Translations under genes and position numbers: made by a program
DNA from: Morchella semilibera
Taxonomy: Eukaryota > Ascomycota > Pezizomycetes > Pezizales > Morchellaceae
NCBI GenBank assembly: GCA_009192285.1
Contig: WBVU01000011.1
Span: forward strand, 926,668-990,667
Direction: 5' to 3'
DNA: 64,000 bases
The notes under the pieces: model-generated
Database searches by the model: none
Seen by the model: only the letters and a program-made list of their open reading frames with translations
Told to the model about the DNA's origin: nothing
Shown: in pieces, positions 1 to 11,400 of the stretch
Position numbering within the stretch: the stretch's first letter is position 1
Layout of the letters: every line of letters begins with the position of its first letter

Positions 1-1668
1 CACCGCGCCCTTGAGCACCTGCACGAACTTCCACACCTCCTCGAAGGTGTTGTAGAGGGGGCAGGGCGCAACGCGGATGACGTCGGGCTTGCGCTCGTCG
101 ACGACGACGCCGTGCGCCTGCAGCACGTCCAGCACGCGCAACATGATTCCCGGGCGGAAGAGCAGCGAGAGCTGTGCGCCGCGCGCGGAGGGGTCCGACG
201 GCGTCAGGATCGTGAAGGCGGCGGCGGGGGTGCCCGCGGGGAAGGCGGCGCTTAGGAGGTTCTCGAGGTAGCTGGTGAGGTGCAGGGACTTTGTACGTAG
301 TGCGGGCATGGTGGCGGCGCTGAAGAGCTGTAGGGAGGAGAGGAGGGCCGTGATGTCGAGGATGGAGGGGTTGGAGAGTTGGTATCCGGCTGCGCCGGGG
401 ATGGCGGAGAATACTGTGGGGGGGGTATGTTAGTGGGTTGTGGGATAATGGGGCAGTAGAGGGGGGGGGGGGTACCGTTGTCCATGTTGAAGCGGGAGAG
501 ACGGTCATGGCCCCACCAGCCGGCGAGACGGTGGCGGTCGGGGGAAGAATGTTTCTCGTGGACAAAGATTCCGGCGATGCCGCCGGGGCCACTGCAGAGG
601 TACTTGTATGTGCACCACGCCGCCTGTATTATTATCCATCTCATTAGCCTCCAGCGCAGCAGCAACAGCAGCAGGAAAAGAGGGAAAAGACATACAAAGT
701 CCACCCCCCACTCGTGGAGATCCAGGGTGATGTTTCCGGCCGCATGGGCGAGGTCCCAACCGACGACGATGCCCTTTGCCTGCGCGTGCTGCGTGATGGC
801 CTTGATGTCGAAGGCCTGCCCGGTGTAGAACTGGACACCGGAGAGGAAGAGGACCGCCGTCTCGTCGGCCTCGCGGTCAATGACGGCGTAGATCTGCTGC
901 GTGGTGAGGGTTTGGCGCCCCCCCTCTGGGAAGATTGTCACGAGAGCGTCGGCGGGGTCGAGGCCGTGCCATCTGATCTGGCTCTCCATTGCATACTGGC
1001 CCACAGCGTCAGCTTCAAACCGCACTCAATGGGGGGGGCTACATGTAGCTAAATAGAGCCAACTACACACATGATCACTCGGGAATGCCTTCCCCTCGAT
1101 GATGATCTTGCGGCGGCCCTTCCCCGGCGTTCGCTCGGGCCGGTAGAAGCTTGCAAAGAGGGTGTGGATGTTTGCCGTGAGCGAGCCCATGACTGCGACC
1201 TCGCTGGGCAGGGCGCCGACCACATTGGCCATGTGCCGTGTGACCTCCACCTCTGCGCTGACCCACGGGCGAGAGAGGGGATGTTGGAAGTGACCGTGAA
1301 CGCCGCGAGTGGCCCATATGGTGAGCTCTTCATTGATGAGGGTGCGGGTGGCTTTTGGCTGCAGGCCGAGCGAGTTTCCGCACAGATAGATGCACGGGTC
1401 TGCGGGGTCTGTAGCAGTTTGTTAGCCATTGAGGGGACCCTTGGGATAATGAGGCATATCACGCACCGTTCTGCTCGGAGGGAGGGCGAGACTCGGCGTG
1501 CGGGTGGTGCTGGAGGTCGGATTTGGAGGGGATGAGGAATTCGGAGCGGAAGCGGGCGAGGGGGTCGGTGCTGTCGAGATGGCGGGCGTAGTCGACGGTG
1601 CTGGACTTTGACTCGTTGAATGTGATCCGGGCACCGCTGACGAAGGACCTGAGCTGCTGTGCGTCCAT
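1..1668 (-). CDS. BNA5: Kynureninase (3' end cut by window edge)
   Basis: PLP enzyme that cleaves kynurenine and 3-hydroxykynurenine to anthranilates plus alanine in the tryptophan-to-NAD pathway; cytosolic. The start at 1668 gives an N-terminus with [15 protein letters not shown]. Exon 1 is 1668-1467 and exon 2 is 1408-1071 ([13 protein letters not shown], then [15 protein letters not shown]). Exon 3 begins at 995 ([23 protein letters not shown]). A later exon has the PLP-lysine context [13 protein letters not shown] and AGWWGHD. The last exon ends near [20 protein letters not shown] and runs off position 1, so only a short C-terminal piece is missing. Frames join cleanly at the introns. Intron 2 contains a TACATGTA palindrome. 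The gene is divergent from ISA2 across about 280 bp. Identification is secure from several family motifs. Confidence 0.93.
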
Positions 1669-1944
1669 TGAGTAGGATTTGATATCTCTCCCCTATATAT
1701 ATAGTAGATATAGATATAGATATAGATATAAATATAGATATTATTATTTCCGTAGAGGGAGAGGAAGTATTCGAGAGTTGTGATTTATCCGACAAACCGA
1801 TCATTTCTGCCAATCGTGTGACGTCGTTACAAATCGAACCCTCTTCGGCTATCGACGGCCGGTTCATCGCCGTCCCCCCGATCATTCACAATTCGAAAAA
1901 ACTCATCCATTACATTATTTATATCTATCCAACTCGCTCTCAGA
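1669..1944. promoter_or_regulatory. Shared divergent promoter, kynureninase / ISA2
   Basis: 276 bp between two start codons facing away from each other. It holds an AT-rich microsatellite of (TAGATA)-like units at about 1694-1745, which could act as a nucleosome-free spacer. No clear factor site was recognised. Confidence 0.5.
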
Positions 1945-2570
1945 ATGTCTCTCCGCGCCTCCCTCAGGCTCAGACTCTTCCCTCCTCCTCTCCATTTCCA
2001 CTCTGGCCGCCGTCTCTTCACCACGAGCATTCCCCGCCCCGCCACTACGGTCCTCCAGAACCCGCGAACGGACGAGGACGGAAATGCAATGACGGTAGAC
2101 CTGACGCCGCGCGCCACAAAGGTGCTCCATTTCCATTCCATTCCGCTATTAAAGAGGGTGGGAAGAGGGGGAGGAGATTACAGCGCTGACACGACACCGA
2201 CAGAGACTCAAGGAGATCCAGGCAAAAGACTCGAACCCGAACCTTGCCCTGCGGATCACGGTCGAGGCCGGTGGCTGCCACGGCTTCCAGTACCTCATGT
2301 CGCTGTCGGACAAGTTTGACGCCGTCGAGGATACGTCTGTCTCTCTCTCTCTCTCTCCATTATATTTAATTAAGTACTGATGAAGGAGGAGGCAGTGTCT
2401 TTGCCGACGACGGGGCCAAAGTTGTGATGGACGAGCCGTCGCTGGAGCTGCTGAAGGGGAGCAAAATCGACTACACGATGGAGCTGATCGGGTCGCAGTT
2501 CAAGATTGTGGATAACCCGAAGGCGACGAGCTCGTGCGGGTGTGGGACGAGCTTTGATATCAAGATGTGA
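1945..2570 (+). CDS. ISA2: Mitochondrial iron-sulfur cluster assembly protein Isa2
   Basis: A-type Fe-S scaffold of the mitochondrial matrix. With Isa1 and Iba57 it matures [4Fe-4S] proteins such as aconitase, lipoate synthase and biotin synthase. Three exons: 1945-2121, 2204-2334 and 2396-2570; lengths sum to 483 nt, giving 160 residues and a stop. The N-terminus is Arg/Ser/Leu-rich without early acids (MSLRASLRLRLF), typical of a mitochondrial presequence. The HesB/IscA core has the three cluster cysteines: EAGGCHGFQY, then SSCGCGTSF near the end. Size and motif spacing match fungal Isa2. Intron 2 is CT-rich. It is divergent from kynureninase and upstream of NOB1 on the same strand. Confidence 0.93.
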
Positions 2571-3107
2571 GGGTATCAAATGGGGATGTTTTTTTTTTTA
2601 TTTTATTTTATTTTTACCCTATTCTCTCCCATGATCTCTATATACTTCTTCTTCTTCTCCTCCTCCTTCTTCTTCTTCTCTGCTTATTATTATTATTATT
2701 ATTCCTCTGCTGCTAGACTGGGGATGTGTATTATTATTACCAGGCGTTTTATTTACCCTTGACTGTTTCTATTCTTCTTGCCTATTGAGATTCCTCTTCT
2801 TAAAATATATACCTATAGACTCTCCCTCTCTCTCCCTCTCTATCTCTTTATATCATCATTATGCCTGTGATTGTGGTCCAAATATCATTTCTTCCCCTGG
2901 TGACATTTCATGATGCGAAGAGCCGCCAAGGCCGCCCGCGCTACGATATCGATTTTTTTTTTCTTATCGCAGCTCAACCCCACTTCACTTCTTAACTTCT
3001 CATCTCCCCCCGCCCCAGACGAAACCTCCAGAACCACAGACTTACAGACATTCACAGACACTCACAGACATCCGAAAAGCTTCACGAGAAGCACAGAATC
3101 GCCCAGA
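2571..3107 (+). promoter_or_regulatory. ISA2-NOB1 spacer, pyrimidine-rich
   Basis: 537 bp with no gene. It contains T runs, TTC and TTA microsatellites (2645-2702) and a CT-rich tract at 2820-2850, typical of a fungal 3' UTR followed by a TATA-less promoter. The NOB1 frame stays open upstream to 2910, but that stretch has no family similarity and looks like 5' UTR. Confidence 0.5.
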
Positions 3108-5585
3108 ATGGCCGAGCTGCCCCAATCCGGGGGCCCCACCCTCGCCTCAATCCTCAAATCACCCCCCCCACCCACCACCACCACCACCACCACCACCACC
3201 ACCACCATCACGGCCACCCCCCCACCACCCCCCTCACACGCCCAAGACCAGCCCATCCACGCCCTCATCGTCGACGCCGGCCCCCTCATCTCCTCGCCCT
3301 CCACCGCCTCCCTCCTCACCCGCGCCCGCGCCGTCTACACCACCCCCGCCGTGATCGCCGAGATCCGCGACGCCGCGGCCCGCGCCCGCCTGGAGACGAC
3401 GTGGCTGCCGTTCCTGAAGCAGCGCGCGCCGACGCCCGACAGCGTGCGCGTGGTGGCCGAATTTGCGCGGAAGACGGGCGACTATGCCGCCCTCAGCGTC
3501 ACGGACATGCAGCTCCTCGCACTGACGTACGAGCTCGAGTGTGAGGGCAATGGCGGCGACTGGAGGCTCAGGAGGACGCCGGGGCAGAAGGGGATCAATG
3601 GGCCTGTGCCCGGGAGGAAGGGGAAGAAGCGGGAGCAGGAGAAGAAGCAGGCGGAGGAGGAAAAGGAAAAGGAGCAGGCGGGGCCGCAGGTGCAGGTGGA
3701 GGGAGAAAAGGAGCAGGCGGAGCCGCAGGTGCAGGCGGGGGAGGAAAAGGAAAAGGAGCAGGTGGAGCCGCAGGTACAGGTGGAGGAGGAGGGCGGAGTC
3801 AAGCTTGAGATGCCGTCGGAGGAGGAAAAGAAGACGGAGCAGGCCGCCGCCCCCGAACAGACAGAGGAGGCCAAACCGGGGGATAAAGCCGAAAGCAATG
3901 CTCCCGCGAAAGCACCCGCCGAGGCGAAGGGGCCGAGACAGAAGAGGCCCAAGCCAAAGGGCCGGAAGCACAACAAGGCCGCAACCGAAGGAGGGGCTCC
4001 AGAGGCCGCAAAAGGACCTCCCGCCGCCGAGAAGGAGAAGAAGAAGAGGGATGGCCAGAAGGAGGGGGAGCCGAAAGAGAAGAGGCCCAAACCGAGAAAC
4101 CGGAAGCCCAAGGCCGCAACTGAAGGAGAGCCAGAGGCTGCAAAAGAAACCGCCGCCGCCGCCGAGAAGAAGGATGGCCAGGAAGAGGAACCGAAAGAGA
4201 AAAAGCCCGGGGCCAAGGTTCGGAAGCCCAAGAAGGCCGCAACTCAAGGCGAGCCAGAGACCGCCGAGAAGAAGACGGGCGACCAGGAAAATCCGAAGAA
4301 AAAGAAGAGACATTGCCGCCCAAGAAAGAAGAAGCCTACTGAAGGCGAGGCTCCAAAGACCGCAACTGAGGGCGAGCCACAGATTACAATTGACGGCGAG
4401 CCAAAGGCCGCAGCTGAGGGCGAGCCAAAGGCCGCAACTGAGGGCGAGCCAGAGGCCGCAGCTGAGGGCGAGCCAAAGGCCGCAGCTGAGGGCGAGCCAA
4501 AGGCCGTAGCTGAGGGCGAGCCAAAGACCACAATCGAGAAAGGAGAACCCAAGGCTGCGATTAAAAAGGGACCAAAGAAACCCGCCTACAGAGAGAAGGC
4601 GGCGGCGCCAGCAAAAAAGAAGCGTGAGTTCCCCGCGCGCCAGAGGCACCGGGGAAGGAAGGGTACCCCCACCAACGACGTGCAGAAGGATGCTGGCGTG
4701 GGGGAAGCAGAGGTTAAGGAAGAGGCCCCGGTAGAGGGTAAAGAGGCACTGGAGGAAGAAGCCCCCAAGGCCGAAGTCAAAGAGGAGCCTAAAGAGGCGC
4801 CGAAGGTTGAGGCCGAAGCAGAAACAGAAGCAGCAGCCCCTCAGCCAGAGATCAAGGAAACACCGCAAGAAGCCCCTCCCGTCGCCGACGCCGCCGCCCC
4901 CGACCAGCCCACCCTCGATGCCACATCCGACGACTCCGACGACTCCGACGCCGGCGGCTGGATCACCGCAACGAACCTACGCGCGCACCAACACCAAGAC
5001 GCACACCCGGCCGCCAGCAGCACCACGACCAAGAAGCTCTGGCCGATGGCGGCCGCCCTCGCCACGACCGACTACGCCATGCAGAACGTCCTCCTGCAGA
5101 TGAACCTGCACCTCGTCTCGCCCAGCGACCTGCAGCGCATCCACTCCATCAAGACGTGGATCCTGCGCTGCCACGCCTGCTTCAAGCTCTGCCGCGACAT
5201 GAGCAAGCAGTTCTGCCCGACGTGCGGCGGCGCCACGCTCCTGCGCACCAGCTGCAGCACCGACAGCACGGGCGCCTTCCACATCCACCTCAAGCGCAAC
5301 ATGCAGTGGAACAACCGCGGCAGCGTCTACAGCATCCCGAAAACCCAGCAGGGCTCTGCCTCCGGCAAGGGCGTCAGGAAGAACCTGATCCTCAGGGAGG
5401 ACCAGGTCGAGTACCAGAGGGAGCTCAAGCACAAGCAGAGGCAGAAGGAGAGGGACCTGCTGGATCCCGACTATTTGCCCGGTATCTTGACTGGGGAGAG
5501 GAGGGATATGGTGGGCGCGATGCCGATGATTGGGTATGGACGCAAGAATCCTAATGAGAGGCAGGGCGGGAGGAATAAGCACTGA
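3108..5585 (+). CDS. NOB1: 20S pre-rRNA D-site endonuclease Nob1
   Basis: PIN-domain nuclease that makes the final cytoplasmic cut at the 3' end of 18S rRNA on pre-40S particles. The start at 3108 (MAELPQSGGPTLASILK) is preferred over an in-frame ATG at 2910. The product is about 825 residues on one uninterrupted frame. The PIN domain is near residues 45-145: LIVDAGPLIS, AVIAEIRD and ALSVTDMQLLALTYEL, with the acidic metal ligands visible. A very long charged spacer rich in K, E, A and P follows (about 160-600). Then comes the zinc ribbon CHACFKL...CPTCGG and a conserved tail with NLILREDQVEYQ and DPDYLPGI. The spacer is much larger than in yeast Nob1 (about 460 residues in total) and includes a tandem repeat. 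Base composition is markedly GC-rich compared with VPS3. Confidence 0.95.
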   Translation: MAELPQSGGPTLASILKSPPPPTTTTTTTTTTTITATPPPPPSHAQDQPIHALIVDAGPLISSPSTASLLTRARAVYTTPAVIAEIRDAAARARLETTWLPFLKQRAPTPDSVRVVAEFARKTGDYAALSVTDMQLLALTYELECEGNGGDWRLRRTPGQKGINGPVPGRKGKKREQEKKQAEEEKEKEQAGPQVQVEGEKEQAEPQVQAGEEKEKEQVEPQVQVEEEGGVKLEMPSEEEKKTEQAAAPEQTEEAKPGDKAESNAPAKAPAEAKGPRQKRPKPKGRKHNKAATEGGAPEAAKGPPAAEKEKKKRDGQKEGEPKEKRPKPRNRKPKAATEGEPEAAKETAAAAEKKDGQEEEPKEKKPGAKVRKPKKAATQGEPETAEKKTGDQENPKKKKRHCRPRKKKPTEGEAPKTATEGEPQITIDGEPKAAAEGEPKAATEGEPEAAAEGEPKAAAEGEPKAVAEGEPKTTIEKGEPKAAIKKGPKKPAYREKAAAPAKKKREFPARQRHRGRKGTPTNDVQKDAGVGEAEVKEEAPVEGKEALEEEAPKAEVKEEPKEAPKVEAEAETEAAAPQPEIKETPQEAPPVADAAAPDQPTLDATSDDSDDSDAGGWITATNLRAHQHQDAHPAASSTTTKKLWPMAAALATTDYAMQNVLLQMNLHLVSPSDLQRIHSIKTWILRCHACFKLCRDMSKQFCPTCGGATLLRTSCSTDSTGAFHIHLKRNMQWNNRGSVYSIPKTQQGSASGKGVRKNLILREDQVEYQRELKHKQRQKERDLLDPDYLPGILTGERRDMVGAMPMIGYGRKNPNERQGGRNKH
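3171..3207 (+). repeat. (CCA)n/(ACC)n microsatellite in NOB1 5' coding region
   Basis: About twelve ACC triplets encode a polythreonine run just before the PIN domain, inside a proline-rich leader. Confidence 0.85.
4341..4535 (+). repeat. In-frame 24-bp minisatellite in NOB1
   Basis: Eight tandem units of about 24 bp encode EGEPKAAA and variants (EGEPQITI, DGEPKAAA, EGEPKAAT, EGEPEAAA, EGEPKAVA, EGEPKTTI); the first unit is one codon longer. All units keep the frame, so repeat-number changes would lengthen or shorten the acidic-Pro-Ala linker without disrupting the protein. Confidence 0.9.
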
Positions 5586-5878
5586 TTGTGCATTGCTTCC
5601 TCTCCTCTCCTCCTTCTTTTTTTCTCTTTTTTTTCTTTTCCTTTGCTTTCTTGGGTAGGGTGGGATATATGTCTATTACAAAATCTATGTAGTTAGGGGC
5701 TTCTTTCGCTTTTCTTGGTTGAATAAAAAAAAAGTTCTTGTCTTTTTGCATTTCAATAAATTAAATCCCATATCCTAGCTTCCTCGCACCCGCCGCACAT
5801 GCTCTGATATAATAACTACTGCCGCGCCCCAAACTCCCAATTACATACATACAACAACCACAACGGCAACACTATTAA

Positions 5879-8139
5879 TTATGGGTTAAGCCCCAGCCCT
5901 GAAGTTGCCGTTGCTGCTGCTGCCGCCGCCGCAGCAGCAGCAGCAGCCTGATCCGCGACTCTCTTGGCCCTCATGGTCGGGTCCTTCAACTCTTTAAAGT
6001 CCAACCCGCAGTCCACAAGCATTGCGGAATGCTGCCTTGTAATCTCCATGCAGTCCTCAAACACCTTGTTCTCCTCCCCAACCGCCTCGAGCTGGCGGTC
6101 AAAGAGCTCCATGTACTCCTCGACCCTGTCTTTTGCCCACTTGACAAGCGCACTGGCGAGACGGTACTCGAAGCAGCTGTTATAGATCTCGACCGTGTTC
6201 TTAATGAGTGTGAACTGTACTAATGCCACTTGCGAAATGTACAGCGGAACATCTCCCTCAAATCGAACTTGCCTAAAAAGAAAAAGAAATTAATTCCCCC
6301 TCCAAAATTAAAGTTAGCGAATAAAAAAAAATAAAAACGCATACCTGGTCCGTTTCTGGATTACCGCAGATTTAGCCTCTAGGAACGCCTCGCGTGCACG
6401 GTCCTCAAAGTCTAAGCGGATGAGCCACTGGACGTTTCCTTTAACTGTGCTCTTTTTTGCAGGGTTCTCTGTTAGGTCCGTGGTAATTATTCCCGCAAGA
6501 CGGGAGGCTCGCTCATCGAGTTTGAAGTTGATGAGTTCCGCGACGAGAGCATTGTTCTTGGCAAGCGTCTGCGCAAGCTGCCGTAGCTTCTCGACGCTCG
6601 TGACTGCTTCCTCAAACTCTCGATGCGCAATCTTCTCATCAAGCTCATCCATCTGGGTTTCCACCCACCGCAAGTTCCTGGTCTGGCCCTCGACCGTGAA
6701 TAGTGCGCTGGTGGACCCGTGAGCGCTGAGAGAGTTCAGGAGATCTCCCTTCTCGAGGAGCTTGGGGTCTCGCCCGGCAAGGAAGGTCATGCTGTCTCTC
6801 CTGCGGAGATTATCTTCACTCTCAGCTCTGAGGGCCTTCCGGAGCTCATCTGCAGATTTCTTGAATTGCCTGAGAAGCTCTACCTTCTTTGTGACTTCCT
6901 CGTTTTGATACACGAAAGATTCTTTCCCGACTCTTAGGTTTACTGCATTGAGGACCTGGCCCTTCTTGGAATCACTGGGCGAAAGATCTACCATTTCTAT
7001 TTCTGCTAATGGCCAGCACCGCTCCGCGACATTTTTGATCTGCGGCGAAGCGCTGTTCCCGTTTTCCTGTCGCTTCTTCTTGACAGTTGCAATCAGGAGA
7101 TGGTCATTCAACAGCACCATATGCACGATCCTCCTAGGCTTCCATGTTGCTGCATTCAGCTCAATCCAGTGCCGCGATTCAAGAATGATATGCCTTCCTG
7201 GCACCGACGGCAGAAATTTCTGCGCTCCCTCGACCTGTTTCCAGAGCGCCTGGAGATGACTCATGTGCAACGCTGTTAGATCGGCTACACTGCTCCTATT
7301 TGCAGCCTTTCGCGACTTCATGTCGCTATTTGACATGGAGTTTTCCGAGTCTGTTTTGAGAGAGCTGGTAGTGTTGTGAAGATCGGTTAGAAGACTTCGG
7401 AGCGCCCTCATTTCTGTTTTGAGTTTGTCAATTTCTTTAGAAATCAATATAAACTGAGTACGGTTGACAAAGACATTCTTCTGAAGATCAGAGGAAGTGC
7501 GATTTCGGATTTCTTTGAGGCGGCGCTGATAATCTTTGATCTCCTCGTCTGAGGCGTTGGCCAGAACAGTAGTAACAACTGGCTCTCACGTAAATTAGCA
7601 CGCCGACCTCTAATTTTGATACTATGTGTACCGGGCGCATACATGTATCTGGGTTAAATGCCGGGTCCCGAAACATATTCAAGTCAAGGTCCACATCATT
7701 CCGGACCGTAGATTTAACTGGCAGCTTGGCACCTGCTCCAGCATTGATAGAAGGCATGGCCGGAATCGTAGGCATAGGCGGCAGTTTTCCTACGCCCTCC
7801 ACGGGCAGCGGGAAACGTGTAGACATTCGTCGTTTGACCAAGTCGGCAACCTGAGAGCGCCCAAATCAGTTTCAGAGTCGCAATTGACACCTCGTAGTCC
7901 CTAAGGTTTACCTTTTCCTTATCCCTAGACCGAATCTGTAACGGAATGGATGGGGTCGAGTCAAGCTTCGCTCCGGGCATCGGGGGCATAGGGACCTGTC
8001 TACAGGCACGTCAATAGTGTAGCTTGAGTATACTTTAGAGCTATGGTTACCTTGGAGGCCCAATAATGGGCTTCGTAGACTTCCCGCCCTTCCCACTCCT
8101 CTTCCGGAGCGAAAGCCCCTTGGATCTTTCTTTATCCAT
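5879..8139 (-). CDS. EXO84: Exocyst complex component Exo84
   Basis: Subunit of the octameric exocyst that tethers secretory vesicles to the plasma membrane at growing tips. Five exons: 8139-8051, 7999-7912, 7850-7643, 7578-6345 and 6272-5879; total 2013 nt, 670 residues. The N-terminus (MDKERSKGLSLRKRSGKGG) and the NMFRDPAFNPD / LANASDEEI / VFVNRTQFILISKEIDKLK stretch are typical of fungal Exo84. A PH domain follows at about residues 240-340 (IILESRHWIELNAATWKPRR, HMVLLNDHLLIATVKKK), then the helical Exo84 C-terminal domain ending in a polyalanine run. The first acceptor was chosen as GTAG/ACAG because it is the one that keeps the frame. Divergent from VPS3 with about 280 bp between start codons. 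Confidence 0.92.
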
Positions 8140-8422
8140 GGTGGTTGTGGTCGGTGGTCCTGGAGGTTCTTTTTGTAGATGTTTAAACAGGGAGAGCTGT
8201 TGTATTGGTTGGATAGGGACTTGAGGGTGGAGGTCGTAATAACAATGGCAGGGTAACCAATTAGGCAAGAGCTCAGCACGGGGGTGGGGGGAAGGGAGGG
8301 CACTGACCATAGCTGCCGCGTGCGTGGGGATGCGGTACCTTTATGCAGGTATCGATCGGTATCGCTCAAGTCCCCCCCCACCACAACCACAACAACTACA
8401 ACCACAACCACTACAATCAGAT
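8140..8422. promoter_or_regulatory. Shared divergent promoter, EXO84 / VPS3
   Basis: 283 bp between facing-away starts. The VPS3 frame has an upstream in-frame ATG at 8324, but the encoded 33 residues are simple Pro/Gln repeat (CAACCACAA units at about 8378-8415) and look like leader. Confidence 0.5.
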
Positions 8423-11400
8423 ATGGAGCGCCTGCCTAATACCCCGGTGGTGGGTCCGTACATGCTGCAGGAGCTTGTCGAAGATCTGCCACTTGACACT
8501 CCCGAAAACGATCATGTAGATATAACATGTCTAGAGGCATGGGAGCAAAACCTCTATGTCGGCACTTCCGCACATGAAATCTTACATTTCGTCTCAATCC
8601 CGCCTACCCCGGCACCTGTCTCATCAAGTGAGCCTCCAAAACCGGTCTATATACTTGCGTCTCGTCTACAGCCCCCCTCAACTAGAACGGAGGCCTCTAT
8701 GCATATCAAACAAATCCTCATAATCCCAAATGTTTCGAGGGCATGTGTACTTTCTTCCACAGGGTTCTTGTCATTTTATACCTTGCCAGAATTTTCGCCA
8801 GTATCTGGCGCAAAGCTAAAGGAGGCTTCTTTTATTGGGGCTCTGGATCTCGACGAGGAGGAATATGAAAGACGAGGGGGTGGAATCAGTGATGAGCGGG
8901 GGAAACAAGTAATAGTTCTAGCTAAACAATGTTTACGAATAATCCGTGTCGGAAGCTCCGTACGACAGATTAAGCCTATAGAACTACCTACAGCCCCAAT
9001 CAAAGCTGTACGAAGAGGCGTAATAGCTTGTATCGCAAATACAGAGAACTATGCATTAATTGATACCGAACAAGTTCGCCAGATTCCGCTTTTCCCAATA
9101 TCTTCAAGTCTTGGGGATGAACCTTCTCCATCTAACCCCCCCTCCTCGCCTCCGCCTCCGCCTCCCCCTCCACCTGCACCAGCCCCAACTATGGAGCGAT
9201 CTGCATCCAGTTCTTCGGCGCCCATGTCAAGAACGCCTTCAGGGTCTCATCCCCCGCGAACATCTTCACTAAGTGGAAATCGGGAGAGAAGGAATAGTTC
9301 GGCCGCAATGACTCGGGAACCAAGCACTGGCGCTCCCCATATTAGATCTAGTAGTGCAAGCAATATTGGCCTTGGGCGACCTGGTTCAAGGGCCAGTGGT
9401 ACTCGAGCAAAAACGCCGTCCCGGCTATCCGTTCCAGGTGCCTCCACATCCAGGCCAACGTCACCTGCCCCAGTTTCACCAAATTCTCCCCAGCCAATCT
9501 CCCCCACTTCTCATATTCCAGGCCCCTCAGGCGGGAGCAGGAGAGCTTCGAATGCCTCTTCGGCTATACCAAGTCCTAGCCTTGGCCCATCGAGGTCAAA
9601 AACCTCAACACCGGTACCAGTTATTCCAAACAGGCCGTTACTACCCCATATTGCCTCTCCAAACTCTAATGAATTTCTTTTAACAACGGGGACACGATGG
9701 GAAGATCCTGGGGTGGGGTTGTTTGTGAGTGATGAAGGCGATGTTACAAGAGGCACCATCAGTTTTGAAAAGTATCCGGAAGACATTCTGATTCAGGGAA
9801 GTTGGGTTATTGCCATCATTCCAGATCGAGGAATAGAGGTTCAACGGTGGGATCTCGATGATGGGGATGCCGAGGAAGAGGATCGAAAGGGAATGTTGGA
9901 AATGGATTTAGATGGGTCAAGGCTAGGTATTAAAGAAGTGAATAGTCTTGATGGAAGCGTGGTTGGTGGGGTCGTGGCAAAGCTTAGATTAGAACGAATT
10001 TCTTTGAAGCCGGAGGCCGAGAATGACGGGAATAGTAGGGATTTGGAAAGAAGGGAGATTGAAGAGAAGGTTATTGCGGGGCGGATTTCAACAGTGGATA
10101 GCAGGGCTGTTGTTTTCAAGGGAAAGAAAATATGGGTCTTGGTGCAAAGCCCGTTAGCACTAAGATTGGATTCTAAGCTGCCGATGGTTACGGCAGAAAC
10201 GCTCGATGAGACACCTAAAACAAGGGTCCAAAACATCCTAAAGATACTCCGCAAGGTTGACGCAATCGAACCAAGTACCGAAAGGGAGTTCCATGAGGCC
10301 GCTTATATACGGCAGAAGGGAGGCCTACTGCTACTAGGAGAGTTCCTCCGGCTTCAGTCTTTTGAAGGCACAGGGATCGAACAGCAGGACGTTATTATGA
10401 CTGAGGAGGCTCTTATTGAAAGTGCCTTGGACCCAAGACTTGTCCTAGCACTTTTTGGGGGTGATTTCATGAATGATATCGTAGTGAATAGTGGTGGTAT
10501 CTGGGTTTATGGAGGTATAAAACAGGTTTTCAACGCTATTTCTGGGACTCGACCCGAGGGGGCATTCAGGAGGGATACCTTACTCCTTCTGAAACGCTAC
10601 CTGGTCGTTTGGAAAAGAAAGAAGGGGTTTGGAAGTATAGCAGACGAAAAAGAGATCTTTGCGACGGTCGACATTGCGCTTATTCGGGTGATACTCGTAC
10701 TCGATTCCCCAGAGTATCTTCCCCAAAGAGGTACTACATTAGTTCCTGAAGGAAACGTTAGGATGGAACTCTATACATTGGTCGAGAGAGATGTAGAAGA
10801 CTTTGACGGAACAGCAAAACTTCTCAACGACTTTGGGAGACTTTACGTCCTCAGCATACTCCTTCAAAGCAAGAAACTTTTTCGAGAGGTTTTGGGCACG
10901 TGGAAGAGGATTTTGGAAGAGGGCGACGCTACAGGGGAATTTGGTGACGGTGAGGAACGGGTCAAAAAGTATCTATTGGCTCTGAAAGATAGGGAATTAG
11001 TCGAAGAGTTTGGCAAATGGCTGGCAGCCCGAAACCCAAGGCTGGGCGTTCAAGTTTTTTCGGATGAGAAAGCCAGGATCAAATTCGAACCCGCGAAGGT
11101 TCTAGAAATCTTAAAGGAGTTTTCGCCCACAGCCGTAAGAGGCTATGTCGAATCCCTTGTTGAAAAAGGGAACACGGAATACGCAGATGACCTGATATTC
11201 TTGTACCTCGATGATTTGATAAACGTCCTTGATACCTCACCCTCTGCCTGTGAGCGGCTTCAAGACTCTTATGAGTCTTACAGGGCCCTCATTTCGCCGA
11301 AACCTACATACCGCGAGTTCATTATAGACAACTCGTCACCAGCATTCGAAAATGATGGACAGAATAATTGGTGGAGGGATCGAGTGCGTTTTCTCGAACT

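Noticed and set aside
3234-4868. 544-residue open frame on the minus strand opposite NOB1
   Set aside because: Leu/Gly/Arg-rich shadow of the NOB1 repeats; no start context, no domain, and NOB1 is secure.
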